64,000 nt of DNA from Lachnospiraceae bacterium UBA7050 (GTDB lineage Bacteria > Bacillota > Clostridia > Lachnospirales > Lachnospiraceae), in contig DLAJ01000007.1 in NCBI GenBank assembly GCA_002493905.1, forward strand, positions 192,295 through 256,294, given 5' to 3'. The notes below the pieces were generated by a model that saw nothing but the letters and a program-made list of their open reading frames with translations, was not told the DNA's origin and did no database searches. Position numbers and translations under genes: made by a program. This document shows, one piece after another, positions 26,707-35,638 of this stretch (within the stretch, counting starts at the first letter, position 1; the number at the start of each line of letters is the position of its first letter).

Positions 26707-28211
26707 CAGATAAGCCCTCCTTCCTTGACTTCCTTGACCTCTTTGCCTTCTTTGCCATTCTTTTTCTTCTTACGCCACTTTTTATATACCACCAGAAGGA
26801 TGATCAGAACAACCACTACGCTCATGATGATATTCATGTTCTTGGCCAGCAGCTCGTTCCGGTACCGCTTCCATGCGATCGAATAATACTTCCGGTTCAT
26901 GCCGAGCTCTAAGTATTCCATGGCAAGACGGTTATCGCCCGCCGTCAGATACGCCTTCCCGATACCGGTATTGGCAAGCTCGTTGTTGGCATCTAACCGC
27001 AGCACTTCCTGCCACTTATCGATCGCTTCTGTCTCATCCCCGTCAAACCGCAGTCCGACCGCTTCATTGATCAGTGCGCCATAACGGGTTTCCGAAAATC
27101 TCAAGATTGCTCCGTAGTACGCGTCAAGCACGATAATTTCTCCGTCAATTGCCTCGATCGCAACCGGTACATTAAACGTTCCTTCCTGTGTGCCGACACC
27201 TCCGAAAATATAAAGAAGATTTCCTTCTTTATCATAAGTAAAAATCCGCCCGCGCCTTCTATCTAACAGTGAGTAAATACCTTTATCACGGTATACCACG
27301 TCCGTGATCTGGGACGGTCCGCTGTAATCGCCATAAACACCGATGCGGATGTCCCCGCCGACATTTCCGTTCTCACCCTTTTGGATGACGTCCTTGCCCT
27401 GAGGATTTAACCGCCGGACTGCCTGCACGCCTTCCGAATCAATATTGGAAGCATAAATGAATCCGCCGTCATCCACATCGATTCCCGTAAACTCAGTCGG
27501 GATGTAAAGCTGTGACTTCGAGCGCTCCTCTTTACTTGCAAGCCTTCTCCAAAACTTCTCCCATAAGGTGATCTTTACTTCAATCGTTCCAAAATATCCG
27601 GTAAAGTCGCCGCTACTCTCAAATACCAGAATTCCTTCAAACGCATTCTTTACGATCGCGTAAATACGGTCTGCGTAATCCACTGTCACCTTCAGGGGAA
27701 TGAAATCAAAATTATCGTCCAAGATTTCCGACTGGGGATTATCCACAATCTTGATAAATTCACCTTCCGGCGTCAGAACAACGATTCTCCGGTTATTGGA
27801 ATCCGCAACATACAGCTCCATATTTTCAGAAACACACACGCCATACGGAGCGTTGAACGTATCCTCGGTTCCGTTTCTGTCAAATGCGGCAATTTCGCGC
27901 ACCACTTCAGTCATTTCATGATTTAGGACCACGATCCTGTTATTACCGGTATCCGCCACATAGATGAGTCCATCCGGCGCCACGCAGAAGTCCTGCGGCT
28001 CCTTAAAGTCGGTTGTCCCGACGCTCAATCCTGTCACAGAACCGTTTGGCACATACGCCGCGGGAGTAATGACGATATCCTCGCGGTAGTTATAATTGTA
28101 AGTATCGTACGGAAGTTCTTCCGCCTGCACCGCCTCAACCGGCGCAAGTAAGAGCACTGCTGCGGCAAGAAGGGCAGCCGCGGTTCTTTTGATCAGATTC
28201 TTTGTTTTCAT
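26706..28211 (-). CDS. Exported NHL beta-propeller protein with TPR and C-terminal membrane anchor
   Basis: 501 residues. Signal peptide at 1-31 (ending VQAEE); NHL repeats over about 55-385 with the typical DFCVAPDGLIYVADTGNNRI and GVCVSENMELYVADSNNRRI; a TPR-like helical pair at about 390-450 (EAIDKWQEVLRLDANNE, AKAYL-like GIGKAYLTAGDNR); one transmembrane helix near 460-480; and a very basic cytoplasmic tail with KEGKEVKEVKEGG. The propeller would face outside. It probably scaffolds other proteins or binds glycan; the molecular function is unknown. It follows a permease gene by 16 bp. Confidence 0.87.
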   Translation of the reverse strand: MKTKNLIKRTAAALLAAAVLLLAPVEAVQAEELPYDTYNYNYREDIVITPAAYVPNGSVTGLSVGTTDFKEPQDFCVAPDGLIYVADTGNNRIVVLNHEMTEVVREIAAFDRNGTEDTFNAPYGVCVSENMELYVADSNNRRIVVLTPEGEFIKIVDNPQSEILDDNFDFIPLKVTVDYADRIYAIVKNAFEGILVFESSGDFTGYFGTIEVKITLWEKFWRRLASKEERSKSQLYIPTEFTGIDVDDGGFIYASNIDSEGVQAVRRLNPQGKDVIQKGENGNVGGDIRIGVYGDYSGPSQITDVVYRDKGIYSLLDRRRGRIFTYDKEGNLLYIFGGVGTQEGTFNVPVAIEAIDGEIIVLDAYYGAILRFSETRYGALINEAVGLRFDGDETEAIDKWQEVLRLDANNELANTGIGKAYLTAGDNRLAMEYLELGMNRKYYSIAWKRYRNELLAKNMNIIMSVVVVLIILLVVYKKWRKKKKNGKEGKEVKEVKEGGLI

Positions 28212-28227
28212 AGCGCTCCCTCCCCCA

Positions 28228-29124
28228 TCAGTCTTTCATACCGGACGTTGTCATCGTCTCCAATACGTTGCTCTGGCACGCAAGGAAGAAAATGATCGGC
28301 ACCGCCGCAATCACAAAAGTAACGGCTGCAGAAGCTCCGGCTCTCGCCGTACCTCCGGCTGCAATCTGCTGTAAGGCGAACTGCAGCGGCTTTAACTGCT
28401 CGTCGCGCAGGAACATCGACCCGGTGTTGCCCCACATCTGCTGGAACTGGAAAATCGCAAGCGTCAGCCACGCAGGTTTTACGTTTGGCATAACAATTTT
28501 CCAAAACACTTGAAACTCACTCGCGCCGTCGAGCCTCGCCGATTCCATCAAAGTCGTCGGAAGCTGCTCCATAAACTGTTTCATCAGGTAAAGTCCCATG
28601 CCGTATTGGCACGCCGGCAGAATCAGCGCCAGATAATTGTTATTGATGCCGAGCCAGCTGATGATCATATAGTTCGGAATCTGTGTAACCTGCCACGAGA
28701 ACATCATGGACAGCACGACCATATTAAACAGAATACCCTTGCCCGGAAATTCATGTTTTGCCAGCGGATATGCCGCAAGAGAAGCAAAGATGACATGAAG
28801 GACAGTCCCCAGTCCCGTAATAATGATCGTGTTTAATATGTATCTCGAAAACGGCACCCACGAGTCACTCATGACCGTAAACAGATCGGTAAAGTTCTCC
28901 AAGGTCGGGTTATGCACAAAAATTTTCGGCGGATACTGGAATAACTCATCTAAGGGCTTTAAGCAGTTGTTGATGATCATGACAAGCGGCAGCGCCATGA
29001 ATACGCCGCAGATACCCATGATAAAGAACAGGATGCCGTTGCCTGCTATGGAACGGTTCAGCTTCTTTTCCCTTGGCTTAAAAAAACGATATTTCTTTTT
29101 CGTCTTCGTCGCTGTCTTTGCCAC
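28228..29124 (-). CDS. Carbohydrate ABC transporter permease (MalG-type), pair 2
   Basis: 298 residues, six transmembrane helices, with the EAA loop LMESARLDGASEFQVFWKIV followed by MPNVKP. A basic N-terminal stretch (KTATKTKKKYRFFKPREKK) precedes helix 1. It ends 16 bp before the NHL/TPR gene and begins directly after the stop of the partner permease. Together with 29125 it forms a second, complete permease heterodimer in the same operon. Confidence 0.93.
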   Translation of the reverse strand: MAKTATKTKKKYRFFKPREKKLNRSIAGNGILFFIMGICGVFMALPLVMIINNCLKPLDELFQYPPKIFVHNPTLENFTDLFTVMSDSWVPFSRYILNTIIITGLGTVLHVIFASLAAYPLAKHEFPGKGILFNMVVLSMMFSWQVTQIPNYMIISWLGINNNYLALILPACQYGMGLYLMKQFMEQLPTTLMESARLDGASEFQVFWKIVMPNVKPAWLTLAIFQFQQMWGNTGSMFLRDEQLKPLQFALQQIAAGGTARAGASAAVTFVIAAVPIIFFLACQSNVLETMTTSGMKD

Positions 29125-30054
29125 TTACTCTCCCACCCTTCTCAATATTTTTTGTACCAGTTTGTTCGTACCGACCATGAGCAGGAACAGTACCGTTGCA
29201 ATCGCTGACGCATAACCCATATCAAATCGGGTCGAACCGTAATCCAGAAGGTGCGTGACAACTGTGGCGCCCGCATAATTGACTGACGGATTTCCGGCAA
29301 GCTGTATGGAGATATCCGCCACGGCAAATGACTGCGTGATCTGCATGACCGCACCGAACATGAGCTGCGGCTTCATGGAAGGAAGCGTTACGTACCAAAG
29401 CTCCTGCCAGCGGTTCTTGACGCCGTCCAATGCCGCCGCTTCGTACAAACTCTTATCCACCGTCTGCAGACCGGCAATGAATGAAAGGAAGCCGGTACCG
29501 AGAGAAAGCCAGAGCTGAACGACGATCAGGCATGGAAGAATAAATTTTGCATCCTGCATCCACAGCTTCTGCTCATTGATAACACCCAGCTTGATCAGAA
29601 TACCGTTTAAGTATCCGTAACGGTCACTCGACAGGATCAGCTGCCATACCATGTATGCATTACCGCAGATAGACGGTGCATAAAAGATCAAGGTAAGCAG
29701 TGTTCTGATCTTGCTTGAAAATTCATTGATGATCCACGCGAACATCAGACAGAGGAAATAGCTGACCGGTCCGGTCACTACCGCAAAGATCAAGGTGTTC
29801 TTTAAGGAAACGAGGAAAATATCGTCCTCTAAGAGCAGCTTCACATAATTGCTCCAGCCGTTAAAAGTCGGCCACTCCAGCATATTAAAGTAAGTAAAAC
29901 TCAGCGCAATCGACATTAACACCGGCAGCACCGTAAACAGGAAGAACAGGATGAAGTACGGCGCCATCATGATATAGCAGGATTTGTTTTTCTTAATACG
30001 GTAGCCAAGCGTTCCCTGTTTTCTGGCTACTTCCAAAGCTTCCTTTGATGCCAT
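29125..30054 (-). CDS. Carbohydrate ABC transporter permease (MalF-type), pair 2
   Basis: 309 residues, six transmembrane helices. The EAA loop is LYEAAALDGVKNRWQELWYV, and the N-terminal region reads YIMMAPYFILFFLFTVLPVL, typical of MalF-like subunits. It abuts the SBP gene on one side and its partner permease on the other with no gap, which implies coupled translation. The substrate is unknown; the neighbouring binding protein suggests an oligosaccharide. Confidence 0.94.
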   Translation of the reverse strand: MASKEALEVARKQGTLGYRIKKNKSCYIMMAPYFILFFLFTVLPVLMSIALSFTYFNMLEWPTFNGWSNYVKLLLEDDIFLVSLKNTLIFAVVTGPVSYFLCLMFAWIINEFSSKIRTLLTLIFYAPSICGNAYMVWQLILSSDRYGYLNGILIKLGVINEQKLWMQDAKFILPCLIVVQLWLSLGTGFLSFIAGLQTVDKSLYEAAALDGVKNRWQELWYVTLPSMKPQLMFGAVMQITQSFAVADISIQLAGNPSVNYAGATVVTHLLDYGSTRFDMGYASAIATVLFLLMVGTNKLVQKILRRVGE

Positions 30055-33000
30055 TTAATTGCCCTCCCCCTCTAAGTCTTCCAATGTGATCAGATCGAAC
30101 TCTTTTCTCTTATAGGTGATCTCGTCGTTAATATAGAGCACCTTATCCATCAATTCCTCTCTCGGCGAAGCAGTGTCTGTTTTCGTCGTTACCGTGTAGA
30201 ACGCATTGTTGACGTTTCTCCACGAATAGTAGCCGCCCGGTACCTGAGGAATCCCTTTCACCCATGTGAAAGCTTCTGCAAGCGCTTCGTAAGTATCCAC
30301 CTTCCAAGGCATGCGTCCGAACGCTTCCTGATTGGCTGTCGCAACACGCGCCGCAGAACCCATCAGCGATTCCATCTCGCGGTCAAACAATGCCTGCACA
30401 TCGGCGGAGGTCCACCATTTTAAGAACTCCCAGCACGCGTCCGGCTCCTTCGTATCCGCCATGATCAGACTTGCCAGCCCCGTACATCCGACCGAATGAT
30501 CAACCGTGCCGTCCGCCTGAACCGTTCCGGGAACAATCGTGAAATCCCAAAGTCCCGCAATATCCGGCGCGGACACTTCCAAATTGTTGTATACCGTATA
30601 ATCCGCAATGATGATCGGACATTCACCGGTACGGAAACGCTCTTCCACACTTGTTGTCTTATCCAGTCCGTAGTCCGTATAATATTCGCAATATTCCTTG
30701 AAGGTATTGACTGCAATATCAGAATCAAGTGCCGACGAGATACCGCCCTCATTGTAATACTCCCCGCCGTTCTGGTAGAGAAGCATCGCAAAGATCTGCT
30801 CGGTCGGCAGCATGCCGAACTCCATCTGGTTCTTGGCAAGCACGGACATAATGACCTTTACATCATCCCATGTCTCCGGAATTTCCAATCCAAGCTCCGC
30901 TAATATATCCTTGCGGTAGAACATCACCGGAAATGTCTGCGTCTCCGGCAGCGCATAGGTCGCGCCGTCAAAAGTGAATGCCGTCAGTGCGCTTGGATAG
31001 AATCTGGAAGCCACCTCATTAAAATCGGAAAACTGCGTTAAGTCCAATACGGCGTTCCGCAGACCGTAATTGACCGGCGTGTCATTGCCGGTCGCTAAGA
31101 CCGCTCCGGCAATTCCGTTTGTATTCGCAACCTGTATTGCGACATCCGGCCCCTCTCCCGCAAGCTCCGCACGCAGCAGCGTGTTCATATCCACAAGCTG
31201 GACATTCACGTTAATACCGGTCTCGCTAGTAAACGTAGAATCAATCATGGAACGGATCACGTTCGCCTGATCGCGTCCGGTTCCAACCCAAAGTGTAATT
31301 GTTTTCGTATCGCTGCCGGTATCTCCTGTTGCCCCGAGCGAGTTATAGTCAATCACAAAGGAATAGAACAGTCTCTTAATCTCATATACGAGCTTATCCC
31401 AAAACGAGTTGGAAGAAACTTTATTCGTCACATCCGAGGAGCGGACGAAAATACGGTCAAGCTGCAGCGGCTGGCTGATAACCTGTGTAATCCAGTTACC
31501 GCAGGCCCGGACATTCTGTTTATAAGTTCCGACAACCTTTACAAAACGCTCTTCATCCTTGATCAGATAGTCAAGCTGATCCCGCATTGTGATCAGCACC
31601 GTCTCCTTATCAGAAGAACCGCCCGCCGCTTCACGCAGCGCTGCGATCGCGTGATTGAGCTGATCGCGCACAACCGTCATCTCATCTGCAAGTCCCGGCA
31701 AAGACGCCTCAATCTGGTAATCACGGTAAGTATCCGGGCTGACGCCGGTAATACGGATTAATTTCCTGTAAATTGCATTCAGCTGGGAAACACAGTCCTG
31801 CACCTCCGCAATGACGCTCGAAAATTCACCGAGCACAACCTCCATGCGGAGCGTGTGCGTTCCCGCCTCTAAATAGAATTGATACGGATTCCCTTCTGCA
31901 TCCTCAAGCGTATCCATGCGCCAGTTGGATGCATAGGTAAAGCCGTAATCTGACAATTCGGCAAACGGCACAACGCCGTCAATGCTGATCTTGCGCGACA
32001 CATAGATACCGCGCATAAAGCTCTGTTTATCAAACATAGAAATCTCATAATAACCGGATTCCGGCACGGTAAATTCCCACTCAATCCACTGTCCCGCATC
32101 GCTCCAGCTCTCTCCGCCGATGCTGTTATTAAGAAGCGCCTTTGCGCTGCTTGGCGATACTGCCGGTGAGGACTGGTCCTGCTTCGGATACAGCATCTGG
32201 GAAGACGTCTTTACTGCATTCTCCGCCTGTATCATCACATTCTGACCGCTGGTCGGCTGCGCGCCCTGCGCATCCCACGCCGCCTTCACCTCGGCATAGC
32301 TTCTGAGCGGCTCGCTGTTGGATAAGATCAGCCTGCGCAGAAGCATCGGCTCCCTTTGGGAATTGATTGTGATGGTATGTACGCCCTGCTCAAGATAAAG
32401 AGATAACGGTTCCGTAATATAGCCGTTGTTATCATAACAGTTTGCAACTGTCCACTCCGGAATCTCAATTGCGGTTGGCTTTCTGTCATTGCCCTGTACA
32501 TCCCGTTCCCATTCCACATCATAGATTCCATCTGCAAAACTTGCCTGTGCAACATCCGTTGACCATACACGCGAGAATTCAACAAGCGACAGCTCGCCGT
32601 ACGGGAGAACGCCGTCCACAAAAATGCTTCTCTGGATTTCGGAGTTCTTGCCTTCCACGGGATAATACTCCAGCGCAAGCTCATAAAGTCCTGACTCCGG
32701 AACCTCCACCTCAAACTCGATATATGCATTTTCCGTTGTCAGAACCGCATCGCCGGCCATCCCCTCATAATCGGCATAAACTTCCGGCGTCACTTCCGCG
32801 TCATTTTCCATATAGCAGACATAGCTGCCCGCATCCACCGTAATCTCCCGCTGAGGGCGCGGCGCGCCTGCATGCGATTCCAGATATTCGCTGTAGCCCG
32901 GAACGGAATCGGTTACAGAGTAGGTACTGACAATATCCCTGCATTCCTCCTGTGTCATCAGGGGCTGTGCCTTGGCATTCAGCGCCGCAAGCTGCAGGAC

Positions 33001-33078
33001 GCTGAAAAGCTCTGCCACCGTCAATACCGCCGCCATCCATTTCCTGTTTGTTTTTCCCTTTCTCATCTTGATACCCAC
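30055..33078 (-). CDS. Giant solute-binding protein with two CBM-like domains
   Basis: 1007 residues. Signal peptide to about 38. Two jelly-roll carbohydrate-binding-like modules follow, about 60-255 (AYIEFEVEVPESGLYELALEYY) and 285-430 (MIQAENA ... WEFTVPESGYYEIS), CBM6/CBM35-like. Then a helical segment (430-590), and a C-terminal family 1 sugar-binding protein (about 605-985: GPDVAIQVANTNGIAGAV, PETQTFPVMFYRKDIL, EPDACWEFLKWWTS). The mature N-terminus has no lipobox, so retention may depend on the uncleaved helix or partners. It heads the second permease pair. The start is GTG 33078; an ATG at 33066 is equally possible, as neither has an ideal Shine-Dalgarno. Confidence 0.88.
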   Translation of the reverse strand: MGIKMRKGKTNRKWMAAVLTVAELFSVLQLAALNAKAQPLMTQEECRDIVSTYSVTDSVPGYSEYLESHAGAPRPQREITVDAGSYVCYMENDAEVTPEVYADYEGMAGDAVLTTENAYIEFEVEVPESGLYELALEYYPVEGKNSEIQRSIFVDGVLPYGELSLVEFSRVWSTDVAQASFADGIYDVEWERDVQGNDRKPTAIEIPEWTVANCYDNNGYITEPLSLYLEQGVHTITINSQREPMLLRRLILSNSEPLRSYAEVKAAWDAQGAQPTSGQNVMIQAENAVKTSSQMLYPKQDQSSPAVSPSSAKALLNNSIGGESWSDAGQWIEWEFTVPESGYYEISMFDKQSFMRGIYVSRKISIDGVVPFAELSDYGFTYASNWRMDTLEDAEGNPYQFYLEAGTHTLRMEVVLGEFSSVIAEVQDCVSQLNAIYRKLIRITGVSPDTYRDYQIEASLPGLADEMTVVRDQLNHAIAALREAAGGSSDKETVLITMRDQLDYLIKDEERFVKVVGTYKQNVRACGNWITQVISQPLQLDRIFVRSSDVTNKVSSNSFWDKLVYEIKRLFYSFVIDYNSLGATGDTGSDTKTITLWVGTGRDQANVIRSMIDSTFTSETGINVNVQLVDMNTLLRAELAGEGPDVAIQVANTNGIAGAVLATGNDTPVNYGLRNAVLDLTQFSDFNEVASRFYPSALTAFTFDGATYALPETQTFPVMFYRKDILAELGLEIPETWDDVKVIMSVLAKNQMEFGMLPTEQIFAMLLYQNGGEYYNEGGISSALDSDIAVNTFKEYCEYYTDYGLDKTTSVEERFRTGECPIIIADYTVYNNLEVSAPDIAGLWDFTIVPGTVQADGTVDHSVGCTGLASLIMADTKEPDACWEFLKWWTSADVQALFDREMESLMGSAARVATANQEAFGRMPWKVDTYEALAEAFTWVKGIPQVPGGYYSWRNVNNAFYTVTTKTDTASPREELMDKVLYINDEITYKRKEFDLITLEDLEGEGN

Positions 33079-33173
33079 GCCTTTCCATCACCCGCATTGC
33101 CATGCCGCCTAAAGCTCCGCGGATGAAAAAATGATCTATCTTATGATTTCATGCATTTCAGTTTTCGTTTCAA

Positions 33174-33335
33174 GTAGAATGAAATAATCTTTAGATTATT
33201 TCATTCTACAAAGAAGGAGCTCCTTCTTTGCGCTCTTTTTCACTTACAGGAATTTCCTCACCTCGGAAGAATCCGCTTGCGGATTCTTCGAAAGAGTTTC
33301 CGAAGGAAACTCTGAAAGACCGCTCTGCGGTCTTT
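33174..33335 (-). repeat. Cascade of five hairpins between the DUF624 gene and the giant SBP
   Basis: The 258-bp gap 33079-33336 holds five perfect inverted repeats. In transcript order they are AAAGACCGC/GCGGTCTTT (33315-33335, T-tract after it), AGAGTTTCC/GGAAACTCT (33293-33313), GAAGAATCCGC/GCGGATTCTTC (33266-33289), AAAGAAGGAG/CTCCTTCTTT (33210-33229), and a 17-bp stem beginning GTAGAATGAAATAATCT (33174-33209). The first looks like a terminator overlapping the stop codon, the third belongs to the family at 13421 and 19492. They probably set the ratio between upstream and downstream genes. Confidence 0.75.
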
Positions 33336-33336
33336 T

Positions 33337-34053
33337 TTATTCGTAATACCATGCGTCCTGGTTGTCTTCATCAGGCTTCGGCATGTATCTGCGCAATGCC
33401 CGCTCAATCATGAACGTACAAAGATAACACCATACTCCCGGTATCACTAAAATCGTCATATAGGACAGATGGTAAAACATCAGCCACGCCAGCAGCGCCG
33501 TGCCTGCGAGGATCAGAACCGTAAAATAAAAATAACGCACCGCCATGACAAACGAAAGCTTTACCATTGCCGACAGCTTCATTGTAAATCTCGACAAAAC
33601 CGGAAACAGATATATTGCAATCCCCGCTGTCACAACCATAACTCCAATATAAATGCGGCTTAAAAAATATCCCGTTTCCGTCCCCTGATCCGCCGCTATC
33701 ACCAGCAGATGATACAGGGTAAAAAGCCACACTCCAAGTGCCAGCGTCAGCACACTTCCCGAAAAAAACGTCCGCTTAAAGGAGGCGAAATATTCCGTCG
33801 TCGGATAGCTGCGGTTCCTGCGGATATTTTTCATCATTGCGTAATACAGAGAGGTCGTCGCTGTCCCGATCGTAAAAATCGGAATGCAGGACACAAGCCA
33901 TAAGATATTCAGGATAATGACCTGACCCGTCTTTGTCATAAAATAAATAAGATCACCCTCCACGCCAAGAATTTTGCGCTTCGGTTTTTTTTCTTTTGCT
34001 TCTTCATCCCGCGCGGCATCTGCCCTGCGGTCATACTGGTCTTTCCGCCCCAT
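33337..34053 (-). CDS. DUF624 (YesL-like) membrane protein
   Basis: 238 residues, paralogue of the 17071 gene, with about five transmembrane helices and the shared LVSCIPIFTIGTATTSLYYA motif followed by NRSYPTTEYFASFKR. The cytoplasmic N-terminus is longer and highly charged (QYDRRADAARDEEAKEKKPKRK). It starts three bases after the GH26 stop, so it is translated with the mannanase. As with its paralogue, a role in carbohydrate uptake is assumed from context only. Confidence 0.87.
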   Translation of the reverse strand: MGRKDQYDRRADAARDEEAKEKKPKRKILGVEGDLIYFMTKTGQVIILNILWLVSCIPIFTIGTATTSLYYAMMKNIRRNRSYPTTEYFASFKRTFFSGSVLTLALGVWLFTLYHLLVIAADQGTETGYFLSRIYIGVMVVTAGIAIYLFPVLSRFTMKLSAMVKLSFVMAVRYFYFTVLILAGTALLAWLMFYHLSYMTILVIPGVWCYLCTFMIERALRRYMPKPDEDNQDAWYYE

Positions 34054-34056
34054 CCG

Positions 34057-35619
34057 CTATGCATCCTCCCTGATCGGATAAGTCGTCAGATCGGGAATCT
34101 CATCAAGTGTGATCATGTTTTCGTGCTCATAAACCCGCTTCAAGATATCTGCTTCCGTATAAGTCTCGGCATAATTGTTGATCGCGCCTGAACCAGCCAC
34201 AAAGTCACCGCCCCACGTTGCATAAAATCCCCACATTGCCCTGTCCCTTAACATGAGATCCGGGTCCGGGATCGTTCCGTTTTCGGAAAGCACGACCATC
34301 TTCTTCCCATCCGCATAGCGGCTGACCTCCAAAAATTTGGCAATCTGCGAGTTATACTGATGTTCGCCGGCATAAATATCAATCCCGACAATATCAACAA
34401 CATCATCACCGGGATACCACTCGGCGCTCTGTCCGTTCCATACCCAGATCAGATTGTTTAATCCGTATTCATTCGTAAATTTATCATACATCAGACGATA
34501 CAGAGCAATATTGGACTGTGCTTCACAGTCACCCCACCAGAACCATCCGCCGCTCGCCTCATGAAGCGGTCTCCACAAAACCGGCACGCCCGCCTCCTGC
34601 AGTTTCTTCAATTCCCCCGCAATCACATCCATGTCAGAGAGAAGCGCCTGCATGCCTGCTTCATCCTCACCATTCATGATCGCGTCAAGGTCAATATTCG
34701 TGTGCTCTTTATAGAAACCGCTGTACCATGTGCCTGTCAGATAATCAACCGGTGCATTCCAATGCCAGCACATCGTTACAATCGCGCCTTCCTCCCACGC
34801 CTGCTTCGCGTACTCAATGGAGTTTCCCGCGCTGCCGTTTGCCACGCGCGACGGAGAATACTCGATCATATCCAGACCGATGACCGCCGGATATTTCCCC
34901 GTTTCCTTCCAAATGCAGGCCGTCTCTTTTCCGTAAAGTCCGGTATCACAATACTGACCTGTCAGAATGTTTGTCCCGTAATTGTCGCAAAGATAACTCA
35001 TCAGGCGCTTTGCACATTCATCTGCATTCTCATTGACAAGCTTGGCGGAAACGCTGAAAAATTCCTCACCCAGTTCAGGACTCTCATATACCGTTAATTT
35101 GTCCAGCGCAATATAGCCCCAATACTTGAGGACTCCGACCTCGTGGTCCCCCGCCTCCATATAGACCCGTTCCACCTCCGCAACGGTAAAATCCGTCGTA
35201 TCGCTCGAAAACTGTGCAATCTCATCCCCGTCGAGCGTCACCTTGTTTTCTTTATGTCCCCCAAGCTGCGCGTTCGTAAACGCAAGATCGTAAAATCCGT
35301 CCGTTTCAATATGTACGGTGATCGTGCAGGCATCTCCGTCGTTTTCAAATCCTTCCGCATATCCGGTGCCAGAATAGCCCTCGACCTTACTGCCGGTCCG
35401 GACGTTTCCGGTAAAGCTTCCGTCTTCCGCCTCGTACTCGCCAACTACCGTTCTCTGTACTGGCGCATCATTTTCTGTTTCGTTCTCTTCCTGCCCGTCC
35501 GTTTCTGCCTGTCCGTCCGTCTCCGTCTGTCCGCCTTTGCCGGACTCTTTTGTTCCGCAGCCGGCAGGCATTGCCGTCAACAAACATCCTATGATGAAAA
35601 GCGCTGTCTTTTTCTTCAT
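34057..35619 (-). CDS. CBM35-like/GH26 endo-beta-1,4-mannanase lipoprotein
   Basis: 520 residues. Lipoprotein signal to Cys21 (MPAGC), then a Gln/Thr/Glu/Asp-rich spacer with two TDGQAE-type repeats. A CBM35-like module at about 58-180 (EYEAEDGSFTGN, GFYDLAFTNAQLGG) precedes the GH26 barrel (about 195-510). The acid/base Glu is in WRPLHEASGGWFWWG and the nucleophile Glu in VVLSENG. It would cut galactoglucomannan at the cell surface, producing the oligosaccharides imported by the rest of the locus. It is the first gene of a transcript running to lower coordinates; five TTTACYTAA motifs lie in the 445-bp upstream gap. Confidence 0.93.
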   Translation of the reverse strand: MKKKTALFIIGCLLTAMPAGCGTKESGKGGQTETDGQAETDGQEENETENDAPVQRTVVGEYEAEDGSFTGNVRTGSKVEGYSGTGYAEGFENDGDACTITVHIETDGFYDLAFTNAQLGGHKENKVTLDGDEIAQFSSDTTDFTVAEVERVYMEAGDHEVGVLKYWGYIALDKLTVYESPELGEEFFSVSAKLVNENADECAKRLMSYLCDNYGTNILTGQYCDTGLYGKETACIWKETGKYPAVIGLDMIEYSPSRVANGSAGNSIEYAKQAWEEGAIVTMCWHWNAPVDYLTGTWYSGFYKEHTNIDLDAIMNGEDEAGMQALLSDMDVIAGELKKLQEAGVPVLWRPLHEASGGWFWWGDCEAQSNIALYRLMYDKFTNEYGLNNLIWVWNGQSAEWYPGDDVVDIVGIDIYAGEHQYNSQIAKFLEVSRYADGKKMVVLSENGTIPDPDLMLRDRAMWGFYATWGGDFVAGSGAINNYAETYTEADILKRVYEHENMITLDEIPDLTTYPIREDA

Positions 35620-35638
35620 TTTAACCGTCTCCGAAACT

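Noticed and set aside
33174..33335. Possible CRISPR or direct-repeat array
   Set aside because: The repeats are inverted within each unit, differ from one another and lack constant spacers; they are hairpins.
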